The notes under the pieces were generated by a model. It had not been told where the DNA came from and did not search any database. It was given only the letters and a program-made list of their open reading frames with translations. Below, piece by piece: positions 7,550 through 16,803 of a DNA stretch of 64,000 nt. Both the position numbers and the translations under genes were made by a program. The stretch comes from Sva-07 sp963698435. Lineage in GTDB: Bacteria; Actinomycetota; Acidimicrobiia; Acidimicrobiales; Ilumatobacteraceae. Position 1 is the stretch's first letter, and each line of letters begins with the position of its first letter. The DNA is taken from contig CAVOQV010000005.1 in assembly GCA_963698435.1 (NCBI GenBank), positions 620,001 to 684,000 on the forward strand, given 5' to 3'.

Positions 7550-8949
7550 GCACTGCCAACAGTCCCGCGGACAGCAGTACCGACGCGAGCGTGGGCGCGG
7601 GGGACCCGGGCTCGGGGAACCAGGACCATGCGTACTTCGACGAGCTCGTCACCGCTGCCACCACCACGCTGACCGGCGAGGAGGTGCTGCTTGCGAACAT
7701 CTCCGGCGAACGCACCGACTTCATCCGGCTCAACAACTCCGAGGTCCGCCAGGCCGGAACCGTCGACCAGCGCACGCTTGCCGTCGACCTCGTCGAAGGC
7801 CGGCGCCACACCGGCGGCAGCATCCGACTGTCGGGCGACCGCAGCGTCGACGACGCGCGGCTGGCGGCGTTGCTCGACCAACTGCGCGAGCAGCGAGCCT
7901 TCGTCGCCGACGACCCGTTCCTGCTGTACAACACCGAGCCGACGTCGACCGAACGCGTCGAACGCGGTTCGATCCCACCACCCGAGGACGCTCTCGCCGA
8001 GATCCGGGCGGCCGGACGGGGCCGCGACCTGGTGGGCATCTATGCATCGGGTACCACGTTCCAGGGGTTCGCCAACAGCCTCGGCCAGCGCAACTGGTTC
8101 GAATCGTCGACGTTCAACCTCGACTGGTGCTTCTACCTGCGCGCCGACAAGGCCGCCAAGAACCTGTACGCCGGCTTCGACTGGGACGACGATGCCTTCG
8201 CCGCCAAGGTGGACTGGTCGGCGCGACAGGTCAAGGCCCTCGAGCGTGAGCCGATCAGCCTGTCACCCGGCGAGTATCGCACGTATCTCGCGCCACGGGC
8301 GCTCGAGGAACTGATGCAACTGCTGTCGTACTACGGGGCGTTCGGCCTGCGGGCCCATGAGACCAAGCAGACGCCGCTGCTCAAGATGCTGGTGGAGGGA
8401 ACCACTCTGTCCCCGCTGGTGAACATCAGCGAGGACACGGCCCATGGCGTCGCACCCAACTTCCAGTCAGCGGGCTTCCTGCGGCCCGACGAGGTACCGC
8501 TGATCGTCGGAGGCGCGTACGCGAACACCCTGGTCTCGCCGCGCTCGGCGCAGGAATTCGGCGTGCCCACCAACGGTGCCGTCGGCCACGAATACCCGCA
8601 GTCACTCGCGATCGAGCCCGGCACGATTCCCACCGACTCCGTCGGCGAGGCATTGGGCAGCGGGCTGTTCGTCGGCAACCTGTGGTACACGAACTTCTCC
8701 GACCAAGCGGCGTGTCGCACCACCGGGATGACCCGCTTCGCGACGTTCTGGATGGATGAGGGCGAGATCGTCGCACCGGTGAACGTGCTGCGTTTCGACG
8801 ACACCGCCTATCACCTCCTGGGAGATCAGCTCGAGGGATTGACCGACAGCGCCGAAGTCCTGCTGGACACGTCGACCTACGAAGAACGCTCCACCGACAG
8901 CGCTCGCCTTCCAGGCGCGCTCGTCGGCGCAATGCGGTTCGTTCTCTGA
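7546..8949 (+). CDS. pmbA: TldE/PmbA-type metalloprotease partner
   Basis: TldE (PmbA) subunit, 467 residues, the non-zinc partner of TldD. It starts at an ATG overlapping the tldD stop by four bases. After a Ser/Gly/Asp-rich extension of about 30 residues it shows family segments such as YASGTTFQGFANSLGQRNWF, NWFESSTFNLDWCFYLRADK, SPGEYRTYLAPRALEELM and DQAACRTTGMTRFATFWMDE. No HExxxH is present, as expected for this half. Confidence 0.92.
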   Translation: MSTANSPADSSTDASVGAGDPGSGNQDHAYFDELVTAATTTLTGEEVLLANISGERTDFIRLNNSEVRQAGTVDQRTLAVDLVEGRRHTGGSIRLSGDRSVDDARLAALLDQLREQRAFVADDPFLLYNTEPTSTERVERGSIPPPEDALAEIRAAGRGRDLVGIYASGTTFQGFANSLGQRNWFESSTFNLDWCFYLRADKAAKNLYAGFDWDDDAFAAKVDWSARQVKALEREPISLSPGEYRTYLAPRALEELMQLLSYYGAFGLRAHETKQTPLLKMLVEGTTLSPLVNISEDTAHGVAPNFQSAGFLRPDEVPLIVGGAYANTLVSPRSAQEFGVPTNGAVGHEYPQSLAIEPGTIPTDSVGEALGSGLFVGNLWYTNFSDQAACRTTGMTRFATFWMDEGEIVAPVNVLRFDDTAYHLLGDQLEGLTDSAEVLLDTSTYEERSTDSARLPGALVGAMRFVL

Positions 8950-9020
8950 ACCATCGATCGTCGTCGCACGCACGCACGCAAGATTCGACAGCGCCGTTGT
9001 CGGTTGCGTGGATGGCGAGG

Positions 9021-9026
9021 TACGGT
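9021..9026 (+). promoter_or_regulatory. -10 box TACGGT of small Ala-rich gene
   Basis: TACGGT is seven bases before the ATG at 9034; TTGTCG (8998-9003) lies 17 bases further upstream as a possible -35. Confidence 0.5.
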
Positions 9027-9033
9027 CGACGAC

Positions 9034-9288
9034 ATGAAGAAGCTTCTCCTCCTCATCGCCATCATCGGTGCTGCTGCCGCCGCAGCAGCAGCCTTCCGCC
9101 GCGACGACGTCAAGGAAGGCGCCAAGAAGGCGTCGGCCCAGGCCAGCACCATCGCCCAGCAGGCCAAGGCCAAGGTGCAGCCCGCGGCCGACGACGCCGC
9201 CGACGCCGTCAAGGACGCAGCCGATGCTGCCGCGGACACCGTCGACAAGGCTGCCGACGCGGTCGCCGACGCCGCCGCCACCAACTGA
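9034..9288 (+). CDS. Small membrane-anchored Ala/Lys/Asp-rich protein
   Basis: 84 residues: a short basic start and a hydrophobic segment (KKLLLLIAIIGAAAAAAAAF), then a highly charged, alanine-rich helix with repeated K/A/D spacing (AADDAADAVKDAADAAADTV) that should be amphipathic. This is the layout of small anchored apolipophorin- or YtxH-like proteins in actinobacteria. The strong start-proximal TACGGT box sets the ATG at 9034 rather than upstream codons. Role unknown; a cell-envelope or stress protein is the most that can be inferred. Confidence 0.65.
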   Translation: MKKLLLLIAIIGAAAAAAAAFRRDDVKEGAKKASAQASTIAQQAKAKVQPAADDAADAVKDAADAAADTVDKAADAVADAAATN

Positions 9289-9312
9289 CACCCGATGCGC
9301 CATGATGGGCGC

Positions 9313-9932
9313 ATGGCAATCCAACTGGTCGGAGCCGGGCTCGGTCGCACCGGCACGATGTCGCTCAAGTCCGCCCTCGAACGTCTGCTCGGCGGCACCT
9401 GCCACCACATGAAAGAGGTGTTCCAGCACCCCGACGAAGTTCCGGTGTGGCACGCGGCGATGCTCGGCGAGCCGGTCGACTTTCCGGCGTTGCTGGCCGG
9501 CTACGACGCCATCGTCGACTACCCCGGCGCTGCCGTCTGGCGCGAACTCGCAGCGGCGTTCCCGGATGCTCCCGTGTTGCTCTCGACGCGGTCGTCAGCC
9601 GACGAGTGGTGGCAGAGCGCGAGCAGCACCATCCTCGCGTTGCGCCCCGACCCGGTCGAGCCCGACGGACGCCGCATGCTCGACGCCGTGTTCGCGCGCG
9701 CAGTCTCGGCGCGGACATCACCGACCGCGAAGCCGTGATGGCCGCCTACGACGCACACAACGCTGCGGTACGCAGCGAGATCCCGGCCGAGCGGCTGTTC
9801 GAGTACCAACCGGGCGACGGGTGGACGCCGCTGTGTGCCGCGCTCGGGCTCCCCGAGCCCGACGAGCCGTTCCCGCACACGAACACCCGAGAAGAGTTCC
9901 GAGAGCGGGCGGGGCTCGACGAGCCGACGTGA
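9313..9932 (+). pseudogene. Sulfotransferase-family protein, frameshifted
   Basis: The first part (from ATG 9313) has the PAPS-binding P-loop-like segment VGAGLGRTGTMSLKSALERL, then DYPGAAVWRELAAAFPDAPV and STRSSADEWWQS. The last part lies in another frame: SLGADITDREAVMAAYDAHN, AERLFEYQPGDGWTPLCAAL and PHTNTREEFRER, which is how proteins of this sulfotransferase group end. The frame changes at the CG run around 9693-9700; the length (620 bases) is restored to a whole number of codons by removing two bases, i.e. one CG unit. Without that change the gene would give an intact protein of about 205 residues. Its stop overlaps the next gene's GTG, as in an intact operon, so a sequencing or assembly error is as likely as decay. 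Confidence 0.75.
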
Positions 9933-10555
9933 CGGGCGGATCGTTCCCGCCAGGCTTCTTCGATCGCGCCGACGAGTCGCGCGACGACCGGTTCTACGTC
10001 CTCGATCGTCTCCTCACGCACATCGACGACGGTGCGATCGCCGCCGTCACCGATCTGTATGACGAGTTCGAGTTGACCGGCGACGTGCTCGATCTCTGCT
10101 CATCGTGGATCTCTCACTTCTCGTCACCGCCGCGCCGGCTGGTCGCGCTCGGGATGAACGCCACCGAACTCGCTGCGAACCAAGCGGCCGCCGAGTGGCT
10201 CGTCCACGATCTGAACCTCGATCCGTCGCTGCCGTTCGCCGATGCGTCGTTCGACGCGGTCACCTGCTGCGTCTCGATCGACTACCTCACGCGTCCGTTG
10301 GAGGTGTTCGCCGAGGTGGCCCGGGTGCTTCGGCCCGGCGGGGTGTTCGTCTGCACGTTCTCGAATCGTTGCTTCCCGACCAAGGCCATCCGGGGGTGGT
10401 TGTCGACGAACGACGAGGGCCACTGCGCCATCGTCAGCGCCTACTTCGAACTCACCGACGACTTCGCAGCACCGACCGTGCAGCTCCGCAATCCCACGGC
10501 ACCCGGCGATCCGCTCTATGCGGTCTGGGCCCATCGAGCGATCGGGGTCGGCTGA
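9929..10555 (+). CDS. Class I SAM-dependent methyltransferase-like protein
   Basis: 208 residues with a Methyltransf_11-type C-terminal half: DVLDLCSSWISH is a degenerate motif I (no GxGxG), followed by LPFADASFDAVTCCVSIDYL (motif post-II), EVARVLRPGGVFVCTFSNRC and a final substrate region. The poor glycine motif raises doubt about SAM binding, though similar proteins are annotated as methyltransferases. GTG 9929 overlaps the sulfotransferase stop, so the two are coupled. Substrate unknown. Confidence 0.78.
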   Translation: MTGGSFPPGFFDRADESRDDRFYVLDRLLTHIDDGAIAAVTDLYDEFELTGDVLDLCSSWISHFSSPPRRLVALGMNATELAANQAAAEWLVHDLNLDPSLPFADASFDAVTCCVSIDYLTRPLEVFAEVARVLRPGGVFVCTFSNRCFPTKAIRGWLSTNDEGHCAIVSAYFELTDDFAAPTVQLRNPTAPGDPLYAVWAHRAIGVG

Positions 10556-10714
10556 GTTCCGGACTCCGGGACGAAGAAGGACCGAGATCCCGATGACGCG
10601 AGCCACGAGCAGCGGACTGGTCGCTGGCGGCGGCCAACTCTGACACACCCCTCGTTCACACTGGACTCAGACACCGCCACCCGCCGGGTGGCACGAGCTC
10701 ACGAGGAGTCCGAG

Positions 10715-11182
10715 ATGCTGGTCCTGGTCGCAACGAACGAACTGCAGGGAACATCCCCCGACGACTACAGCTTCACCGTCGAAGGTGAGCTGGTCACGCC
10801 GCTGGCAGCCGAATGCGCATCGGGCGAACGCTGTGGCTGCAACCGGGGGTTTCCCGGCCTCGCCAGCGGCTTCGCAACCACCACCGCCATGGTGGTCGAC
10901 CGGCCCGGCGTCACCGAGGACGATCTCCGCGACGCCGTCTTCGACTGGCTCGATCGCACCGGATGGATCGACCTGTTCGAAGAGACCGCCCGCGAACGGG
11001 CCACCACCTCGGTCGGGCACGACAGCTTCGATCTCGACGGCGAGGTCGACGACCTGATCGAGTCGATCATCGACGAGCACGTCGACTGCATCCACGAGAT
11101 CTGTACGACGTACACCCGCGGCACGGTGGTCGTCCGGCGAGGACAACTGCTGATGACCCGCACCTACCCATCCGCCGCGTGA
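10715..11182 (+). CDS. Conserved actinobacterial protein with Cys cluster, function unknown
   Basis: 155 residues. It starts MLVLVATNELQG; the middle holds AECASGERCGCNRGFPGLAS, a cysteine cluster that could bind metal, and the C-terminal half is acidic and helical (VDDLIESIIDEHVDCIHEIC). I recall a similar short actinobacterial family of unknown function but cannot name it with certainty. ATG 10715 is chosen for the AGGAG site about eight bases upstream; an upstream codon at 10688 lacks one. It stands alone between two methyltransferase genes. Confidence 0.72.
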   Translation: MLVLVATNELQGTSPDDYSFTVEGELVTPLAAECASGERCGCNRGFPGLASGFATTTAMVVDRPGVTEDDLRDAVFDWLDRTGWIDLFEETARERATTSVGHDSFDLDGEVDDLIESIIDEHVDCIHEICTTYTRGTVVVRRGQLLMTRTYPSAA

Positions 11183-11223
11183 GCCGTCGATCCATCTCCG
11201 CACCTCCTCTCCAGCGACCGCAG

Positions 11224-11229
11224 TACCGT
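11224..11229 (+). promoter_or_regulatory. -10 box TACCGT of methyltransferase gene
   Basis: TACCGT is eight bases upstream of the ATG at 11238. Confidence 0.4.
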
Positions 11230-11237
11230 GCGGTCCG

Positions 11238-11855
11238 ATGGGCCTCTACGACACCTACGTCCTCCCGCACCTCGTCGGTTGTGCATGTGGAAGTGGCGAC
11301 GTCGCGAGGCAGCGCAAGAAGGTGGTTCCCCGCGCAACGGGTCGAGTGCTCGAAGTCGGCATGGGACCCGGGCTCAACCTGCCGTTCTACGACCGGTCGA
11401 CGGTCGAGCTGGTGTGGGGACTCGAGCCCTCGGAGGGCATGCGTCGCAAGGCAGCACCGGCGCTGGCCGCGACCGACCTGGACGTCCGGTGGCTCGATCT
11501 CCCCGGTGAGGAGATCCCGCTCGATGATCACACGGTCGACTCCGTCGTTCTCACCTACACGCTGTGCTCGATCGCCGACTGGGAACGCGCCCTCGCCCAG
11601 ATGCGACGGGTCCTCAAACCGACAGGCCAGTTGTTGTTCTCGGAACACGGCGAAGCCCCGGACGAGTCGGTGCGGCGATGGCAACACCGGATCGACCCGG
11701 TGTGGACACGCCTGGCCGGCGGTTGCCACATCACCCGGCCGATCCCGGCGATGATCGTGTCGGCGGGCTTCGAGTTCGTCGAGGTCGAGTCCGCCTATCT
11801 GCCGGGCGCGAAGATCGCGTCGTACCACTCGTGGGGAGTCGCCACACCCCGCTGA
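11238..11855 (+). CDS. Class I SAM-dependent methyltransferase
   Basis: 205 residues with complete motifs: GRVLEVGMGPGLNLPFY (SAM-binding GxGxG), LEPSEGMRRKA (acidic loop), SVVLTYTLCSIADWERALAQ (motif III region) and MRRVLKPTGQLLFSEHG. The C-terminal GGCHITRPIPAMIVSAGFEF segment resembles the METTL7/phospholipid-methyltransferase-like group. The early Cys pair (GCACGSGD) is typical of this group. Lipid or small-molecule O/N/S-methylation is possible; the substrate is not evident. Confidence 0.86.
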   Translation: MGLYDTYVLPHLVGCACGSGDVARQRKKVVPRATGRVLEVGMGPGLNLPFYDRSTVELVWGLEPSEGMRRKAAPALAATDLDVRWLDLPGEEIPLDDHTVDSVVLTYTLCSIADWERALAQMRRVLKPTGQLLFSEHGEAPDESVRRWQHRIDPVWTRLAGGCHITRPIPAMIVSAGFEFVEVESAYLPGAKIASYHSWGVATPR

Positions 11856-11944
11856 CTCGGGCTGATCCGGGTCGTCGGGCGACGCGACCTCACCGCTGCG
11901 GCCAGATCTTGCCGTCCTTCGTGCTCAAATCCTGGCCGCAGAGT

Positions 11945-12796
11945 TCAGGTCAGGGTGAGTGCGTCCCCGACCACCACACGGCCCGGCGTGACAACCGTCG
12001 CGTACACGCCGGCGTTCTGGTCGAGGTCGCGCACGATGTGACGCAGCACCGCGCGGTCGGCGGGGATCTCGTCGCTGATCTCTCGCGTCACCATCACGCA
12101 CCGCGGACAGGGAGCACCGAACTCGATCGTCGCGGTGCCAATGGTGGCTCGGCGACCGGTCCATTCGAACTCGGGGTGGCCCGGAGTGACTGCGTCCGCA
12201 GCGTCGTCACCCGTGTCGACCACGATCGAGGGTCGGAATCGGCGGATGTCCACGTTCGAGTCGGGAAGAGCTGCGGCCAGCGCAACGAGCGACGCCTCGG
12301 TCATCACCATCAGCGGGAACACGTCGTAGTACGTGCCGGGCGGCGACTCGAACTCGGCGACGATCGGCGGGAACACCGAGAAGTCGGGCAACGGCTCGTC
12401 CTCCTCGCGTCCGAAGATGCCGCGCAGCTCGGCGACGACATCGTCGGAATCGGGCGCACCTCTGCGGTAGTGGTCGAGGTCGTCGACCGAGCGAAGACGT
12501 TCGAGCCGTACCGGGTGGTCCAGCGCGGCGCTCACGCGGTCGTCGACGTCGACGTCACTGGTGCGCACCGTCGAACCATCGGGCAACACGATCTCGACGT
12601 GACCATCGTCGACATCGCGGGCGGCGAGACGCATCAACGAGGCGATCTTCTTGGCCCCGCGGATGCCCCCGCGTTCGAGATCGCGGACCGCCCACGTGCG
12701 ATCGCCCACGATGCCGAGTTCGTCGAGTTCGATCGACTCGACGTGACCTCCGATCATCGACTTCACGGGGTAGCGCCAGAGCTGAGACACGTGCAT
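11945..12796 (-). CDS. MOSC domain-containing protein
   Basis: 283 residues: a beta-barrel MOSC N-terminal domain (VSQLWRYPVKSMIGGHVESI, VGDRTWAVRD) and a C-terminal MOSC domain with the conserved cysteine in FGAPCPRCVMVTREISDE. MOSC proteins carry molybdenum cofactor or move sulfur; examples are mARC-type reductases and YcbX/YiiM. Length and motif order are normal. The ATG at 12796 follows a TACGGT box by seven bases. It may share a transcript with the alcohol dehydrogenase upstream (17-base gap). Confidence 0.88.
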   Translation of the reverse strand: MHVSQLWRYPVKSMIGGHVESIELDELGIVGDRTWAVRDLERGGIRGAKKIASLMRLAARDVDDGHVEIVLPDGSTVRTSDVDVDDRVSAALDHPVRLERLRSVDDLDHYRRGAPDSDDVVAELRGIFGREEDEPLPDFSVFPPIVAEFESPPGTYYDVFPLMVMTEASLVALAAALPDSNVDIRRFRPSIVVDTGDDAADAVTPGHPEFEWTGRRATIGTATIEFGAPCPRCVMVTREISDEIPADRAVLRHIVRDLDQNAGVYATVVTPGRVVVGDALTLT

Positions 12797-12803
12797 CTCC
12801 CCG

Positions 12804-12809
12804 ACCGTA
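12804..12809 (-). promoter_or_regulatory. -10 box TACGGT of MOSC gene
   Basis: TACGGT lies seven bases upstream of the ATG at 12796, within the 17-base gap after the alcohol dehydrogenase stop, so the MOSC gene may have its own promoter as well as read-through. Confidence 0.45.
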
Positions 12810-12813
12810 TTCG

Positions 12814-13821
12814 TCAGGTCGTCAGCACGGCTGCACCGGAGACGTCCCCGGCCGCCAGCCGCCGGAGCGCCAGGTTCGCCTCGTCGAGGCGATACACGTC
12901 GACGACGGTGCGGATCGGGATCTCCGCAGCGATCGCCAGGAACTCCTCGGCGTCGCGACGGGTGAAGTTGGCAACGCTGCGCAACCCACGTTCACGCCAC
13001 AACAGGTCGTAGTCGAACGCCGGGATCTGATCGAGGTGGATGGCGTTGATCGCCACGGTGCCACCCGGCACGACCGCCCGCAACGCCGCAACCACCACCG
13101 AGCCGACCGGAGCGAAGGTGACGGCTGCGTCCAGGCCGACCGGCGGTACGTCCTCGTACCCGCCGACCCACGCGGCCCCGAACTCGAGCGCCCGCTGACG
13201 TTCGGACAAGGACCGGGTCGCCACGTAGACCTCGCATCCCCAGTGGAGAGCGACCTGGAGTGCAAGCAGGGCGGAGGCACCGAATCCGTACAACCCGAGC
13301 CGGCCGCCGGGACGGATCCCGGAGATCTCGAGCGATCGATAACCGATCACGCCACCGCACAGCAGCGGAGCCGCCTCGACGTCGGAGAACGTGTCCGGGA
13401 TCGAGACGGCGTAGTCGGCGCGCGCCAGCATCGTTTCGGCATAGCCCCCGTCGCGGTCCCATCCGGTGAATTCGGCCAGCTCGCACAGGTTCTCGTTGCC
13501 CGACCGACAATGCCCGCAGGCCCCGCATGCTCCGGCGAGCCAGGCGACGCCGACCCGGTCGCCGAGGTTCCAGCGATCCACGCCGTCACCGAGTGCCGTC
13601 ACCCGGCCGACCACCTGGTGGCCGGGCACGATCGGAAGTCGACGCGCCGGGAGGTCGCCCTCCACCAGCTGCAGGTCGGTGCGGCACACGCCGCAGGCGA
13701 CCACGTCGATGGCGATCTCTCCCGGCCCCGGACTCGGAGCGTCGATCGTGCGGAGGTCGAGCGGCTCACCGTCGAGTGGGCCGGCGTGCGAGAGCACCTG
13801 TGCGCGGCGATGCGACGTCAC
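12814..13821 (-). CDS. Zinc-binding alcohol dehydrogenase
   Basis: Medium-chain NAD(P)-dependent alcohol dehydrogenase, 335 residues. Catalytic zinc ligand C46 in ACGVCRTDLQL and the His in VPGHQVVGRV; the structural zinc site is the four-Cys block GACGACGHCRSGNENLCE. The Rossmann segment RLGLYGFGASALLALQVALH follows. This matches the AdhA/alcohol dehydrogenase catalytic domain family. The GTG start at 13821 lies inside palindrome family C (13817-13843), so translation begins from the repeat; the next plausible start is well inside the fold. Confidence 0.9.
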   Translation of the reverse strand: MTSHRRAQVLSHAGPLDGEPLDLRTIDAPSPGPGEIAIDVVACGVCRTDLQLVEGDLPARRLPIVPGHQVVGRVTALGDGVDRWNLGDRVGVAWLAGACGACGHCRSGNENLCELAEFTGWDRDGGYAETMLARADYAVSIPDTFSDVEAAPLLCGGVIGYRSLEISGIRPGGRLGLYGFGASALLALQVALHWGCEVYVATRSLSERQRALEFGAAWVGGYEDVPPVGLDAAVTFAPVGSVVVAALRAVVPGGTVAINAIHLDQIPAFDYDLLWRERGLRSVANFTRRDAEEFLAIAAEIPIRTVVDVYRLDEANLALRRLAAGDVSGAAVLTT

Positions 13822-13843
13822 ATCAGGCCCGGCACGGTGTGAC
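13817..13843. repeat. Palindrome family C, copy 2
   Basis: It runs from GTCACATCAGGCCCGG to GCACGGTGTGAC and differs from the copy at 5613-5639 at only two positions. It lies between the WS/DGAT stop and the alcohol dehydrogenase start and supplies the latter's GTG. Confidence 0.7.
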
Positions 13844-13844
13844 G

Positions 13845-15307
13845 CTACGAGAGCGTGAGAAGGTCCTGGAACGCGGCGTCGACAGCGTCACGGAAGTCGG
13901 TGGGCGCTTCGATCGCCGTCGGGTCGATGAAGAGACCGATGTCGAAGCCGTTCTCGTAGCTCAGCGCCGTTGCGTTGCACGCCGTGCCCGCGACCGGACC
14001 CATCGTGACGATCCGGAGCACCTCGGCACCTGACACGTACAGCGGGATCGGGGCGCCGCGAAGGTTCGAGGTGGCGAAGTCGATCTTGGCTGCGGCGGCC
14101 CGAGCAGCGCTGGTGATCACCGACGTCGGCAGCCAGTTGGCGACGCCGGACAACGCACTCATGCCGCCGCCACTGTGCTCCATTGCCGTTCGCTTCTCGG
14201 CCAGGCGGGTGTGGACGTCCGGCGACGCGCTGGTCGAGCGGCATCGACGTGCCGGGCACCTGAACCGGGACCGGCGTGAACGAGTTGCCGCCGATCGCAC
14301 TGTCGTGGCGGGTGCTGAGCACGAAGCTGGTGTTGAACGCATCGACCTCGACATCTCGGTCGGCGTGGTAGCGCACCGCGCCTTCGACCATCCCAGCCAG
14401 GAAGACGTCGTTCACCGTGACGCCCAGACGTTTGGAGACCGCCTTCAGCTCGTCGAGCGGGACCGAGACGTGTTCGAGGTGACGATGACGCGATCTCTCC
14501 TTCCACAGCGGCGAGCCGCCCTCGACTTCGTTGCCGGAGCCGGTCAGTGCACCGAGCGTCGACGACACCATCTCGACCACTCCCTCGATCGAGTCCTTCG
14601 CCCGCTGTGGATCGGCCGGCCAGATGACGACCTCGCCGGCGACCCGGCGGGCAACGCCGAGCTGTCGACGGACCAGATGCGCGAGCGACTGCCCGACGGC
14701 GGTCGGGAACCCGTCGGTCAGATCACCACCGAGTTGCTTGGCATGGTGCGCCTCGACCGCCTCGGACACGATCGTCTCGAGGTCGACGTCGTCGGGCATC
14801 GGAGCGTCGGGCTCGAGCTGCTGGTACATCTCGGCCATCCGCAGCTGGCCGATGCCGTCACTGACCGCGTGGTGCACGATCGCCCAGATCGCCGAGCGAC
14901 CACCTTTCACGCCGTCGATCAGCACGAAACGCCACAGCGGGACGGGTGCGATCGAGCGGCTCCTGGTAGAGCTGAGCCGCCAGGTCGAAGAGCTGCCGAT
15001 CGGTGCCGGGCTTGGGCAGCCGCACGTGGCGCACGTGGAAGTCGACGTCGAACTCGGGGTCGGGAACCCACGCCGGCGGCGCCAGACGGCCGAGCCCGGG
15101 CACGACCCGCTCGTACAGCCGCGGGATCTTGGCGACCGCTCGCCGCATCGTGCGACGGAAGTGCTCCTTGTCGATCGGTCCGTCGAGCAGCGTGAGCGAC
15201 GCGCCGCTCGGGTTCAGCCACGGATCCTTCTCCACGTTCCACATGAGGGCTTCGTGGTCGGACATGCGGTCGCTGAACCGTGTCTCGCGTTCTCGGGTCT
15301 CGGCCAT
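13845..15307 (-). pseudogene. Wax ester synthase/diacylglycerol acyltransferase (WS/DGAT), two frameshifts
   Basis: Neutral-lipid acyltransferase of about 486 residues if repaired. Part 1 (15307 to about 14941): MSDHEALMWNVEKDPWLNPS through LYQEPLDRTRP. Part 2: LIDGVKGGRSAIWAIVHHAV with the catalytic HHxxxDG (HHAVSDG, about 14855-14875), to VPGTSMPLDQR. Part 3: VHTRLAEKRTAMEHSGGGMS through GFDIGLFIDPTAI. Breaks are at GGG 14939-14941 and at the GCGC run about 14224-14230. Removing one base at each gives one continuous frame (1463 minus 2 divides by 3). All family motifs survive, so insertion errors in the sequence are more likely than decay. It lies 26 bases from the acyltransferase fusion and probably shares its transcript. 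Confidence 0.85.
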
Positions 15308-15333
15308 GGTCGCTCGCTTCGTCGTGCGGTGCG

Positions 15334-16779
15334 TCAGGTGTCGGTGCCGGGGCGGCGATCCAACTCGGCCTCGGGATCACCGTGATACCCGGGCGGGTAG
15401 GTGAGCGCCAACTCCTCGGGCGTGGGGGTCCGGTGCGTGCGGGCCTCGGCGTGGCAGCTGCGCGCTGAGCGCCTTCATGATCTTCTTGGTGTCGGCGTCG
15501 GGGCTGCGATGCTTCGAGCTTCACCGGCGGACCGACCCGGACGGTCACCAGCGGCCGGTCGGTCAGCGACATCTTGGGAAGCCGGGAACTTCGAGGCCAC
15601 ACCTTCTCGGTGCCCCACAGCCCGATCGGAATCACCGGAGCCCCGGTCGCTGCTGCGATGCGTGCAGCACCCCACCGACCCTTCAGCACCGGATCGAAGA
15701 ACGCCGGTCCGCGCGGAATCGTTCCCTCGGGAGCGATCATCAGCAGCTCGCCGGCCTCGACGGCGGCGATGGCGGCGTCGAGTGGCTCGTCGGAGCCGGT
15801 GCCACGATCGACCCGGATACCTCCCGAGGCCTTCATCAGGCGCCCGACGATCGGGACGTCGAACACCTCCTTCTTGCCGAGCCCGCGAACATTGCGACCG
15901 GTCTTGGCGATCACGAGGCCCATCACGATCGGGTCGAAGTACGAACGATGGTTGAACACGAGGATCGCCGAACCGGACGCCGGGATGTTCTCGAGGCCGT
16001 CGAACTCGATGCGTGCATTCGGCGTGACGATCTCCTGACGCATGAACGGGCGACCCCATTCCTGCAGTTCACGACCCAGGATCTTCGACACGCCGTCGGA
16101 ACGATCGAAGTGCACGACCGGCCACCCGCGAATCGTCGCCGTGATCCGCAGCTGCAGGTCGGGATTGACCACGACGGGATGGCCGACACATCGCGAGCAG
16201 CGGCGCATCGAAGTAGCTGTCGCTGTAGGCCCACGACTCGGCCAGGTTCACCCCGTGCTCGCTGGCCCAGAGTGCAACGGCATCGGCCTTCGAACGGCCC
16301 CACACGAACTCACCGGACATCCGCCCCGTGTACACGTCGTCGCCGTCGGATCCGACGGCGCGTTCCCACTCGGTCGCCACCGCGTCGTCGAAGCCGAGCC
16401 GGTCGGCGAACGGTTTGACGAACACGAGCGGCGATGTCGTCGCCATCACGAGACGGCGGCCTGCGGCGCGGTGTTCCTCGATGGCCTTGGCCGCGCCAGG
16501 CAGCAGCATGCCGACCAGTTCGTCGGCGGCCTCCTGCATCGCTGCGTCGACGGTGGCGACGCTCCACCCGTTGGCGGCACGGCTCGACAACCGCGCCGGC
16601 TGCATCATCAACCAGGTCTCGCCGAACTGCTCGTAGAACCGGGTGAGCACGTCGACGAGCGGGAGGTCGTGAGCACCGCCGAGACCGTGTTCCGCGAGGT
16701 GCTTGCGGAACACGGTCGCGGACGACGAGGTGATCAGTGTCCGATCGAGATCGAACACGGCCGCGACCTGTCGGGACAT
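15334..16779 (-). pseudogene. HAD-IB phosphatase / 1-acylglycerol-3-phosphate acyltransferase fusion, three frameshifts
   Basis: N-terminal HAD-IB domain: AAVFDLDRTLITSSSATVF (DxDxT nucleophile motif), MATTSPLVFVKPFADRLGFD and the AYSDSYFDAPLLAM acid motif. C-terminal PlsC-type domain: NHRSYFDP (HX4D), APEGTIPRG and LPKMSLTDRPLVTVRVGPPV, ending ALTYPPGYHGDPEAELD. Such fusions are known in actinobacteria (Mycobacterium Rv2483c type). The frame breaks near 16184-16193, at GGGG 15500-15503 and at GG 15448-15449. Each is repaired by removing one base, and three extra bases leave the total length divisible by three, as seen; the repaired protein has about 480 residues. It would make phosphatidate for phospholipid or, with the adjacent WS/DGAT, for storage lipid. 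Confidence 0.85.
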
Positions 16780-16786
16780 GGCCGCG

Positions 16787-16792
16787 AGACTA
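16787..16792 (-). promoter_or_regulatory. -10 box TAGTCT of HAD/acyltransferase gene
   Basis: TAGTCT on the minus strand is seven bases upstream of the ATG at 16779 and sits in the 24-base gap after the stop of the binding-protein fusion. Confidence 0.4.
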
Positions 16793-16803
16793 CGTGCTGA
16801 GGG

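Noticed and set aside
9929..10555. Frame extended upstream to 9566 as one 329-residue protein
   Set aside because: The added part is the wrong frame of the sulfotransferase; the GTG at 9929 overlaps its stop and starts the methyltransferase-like sequence.
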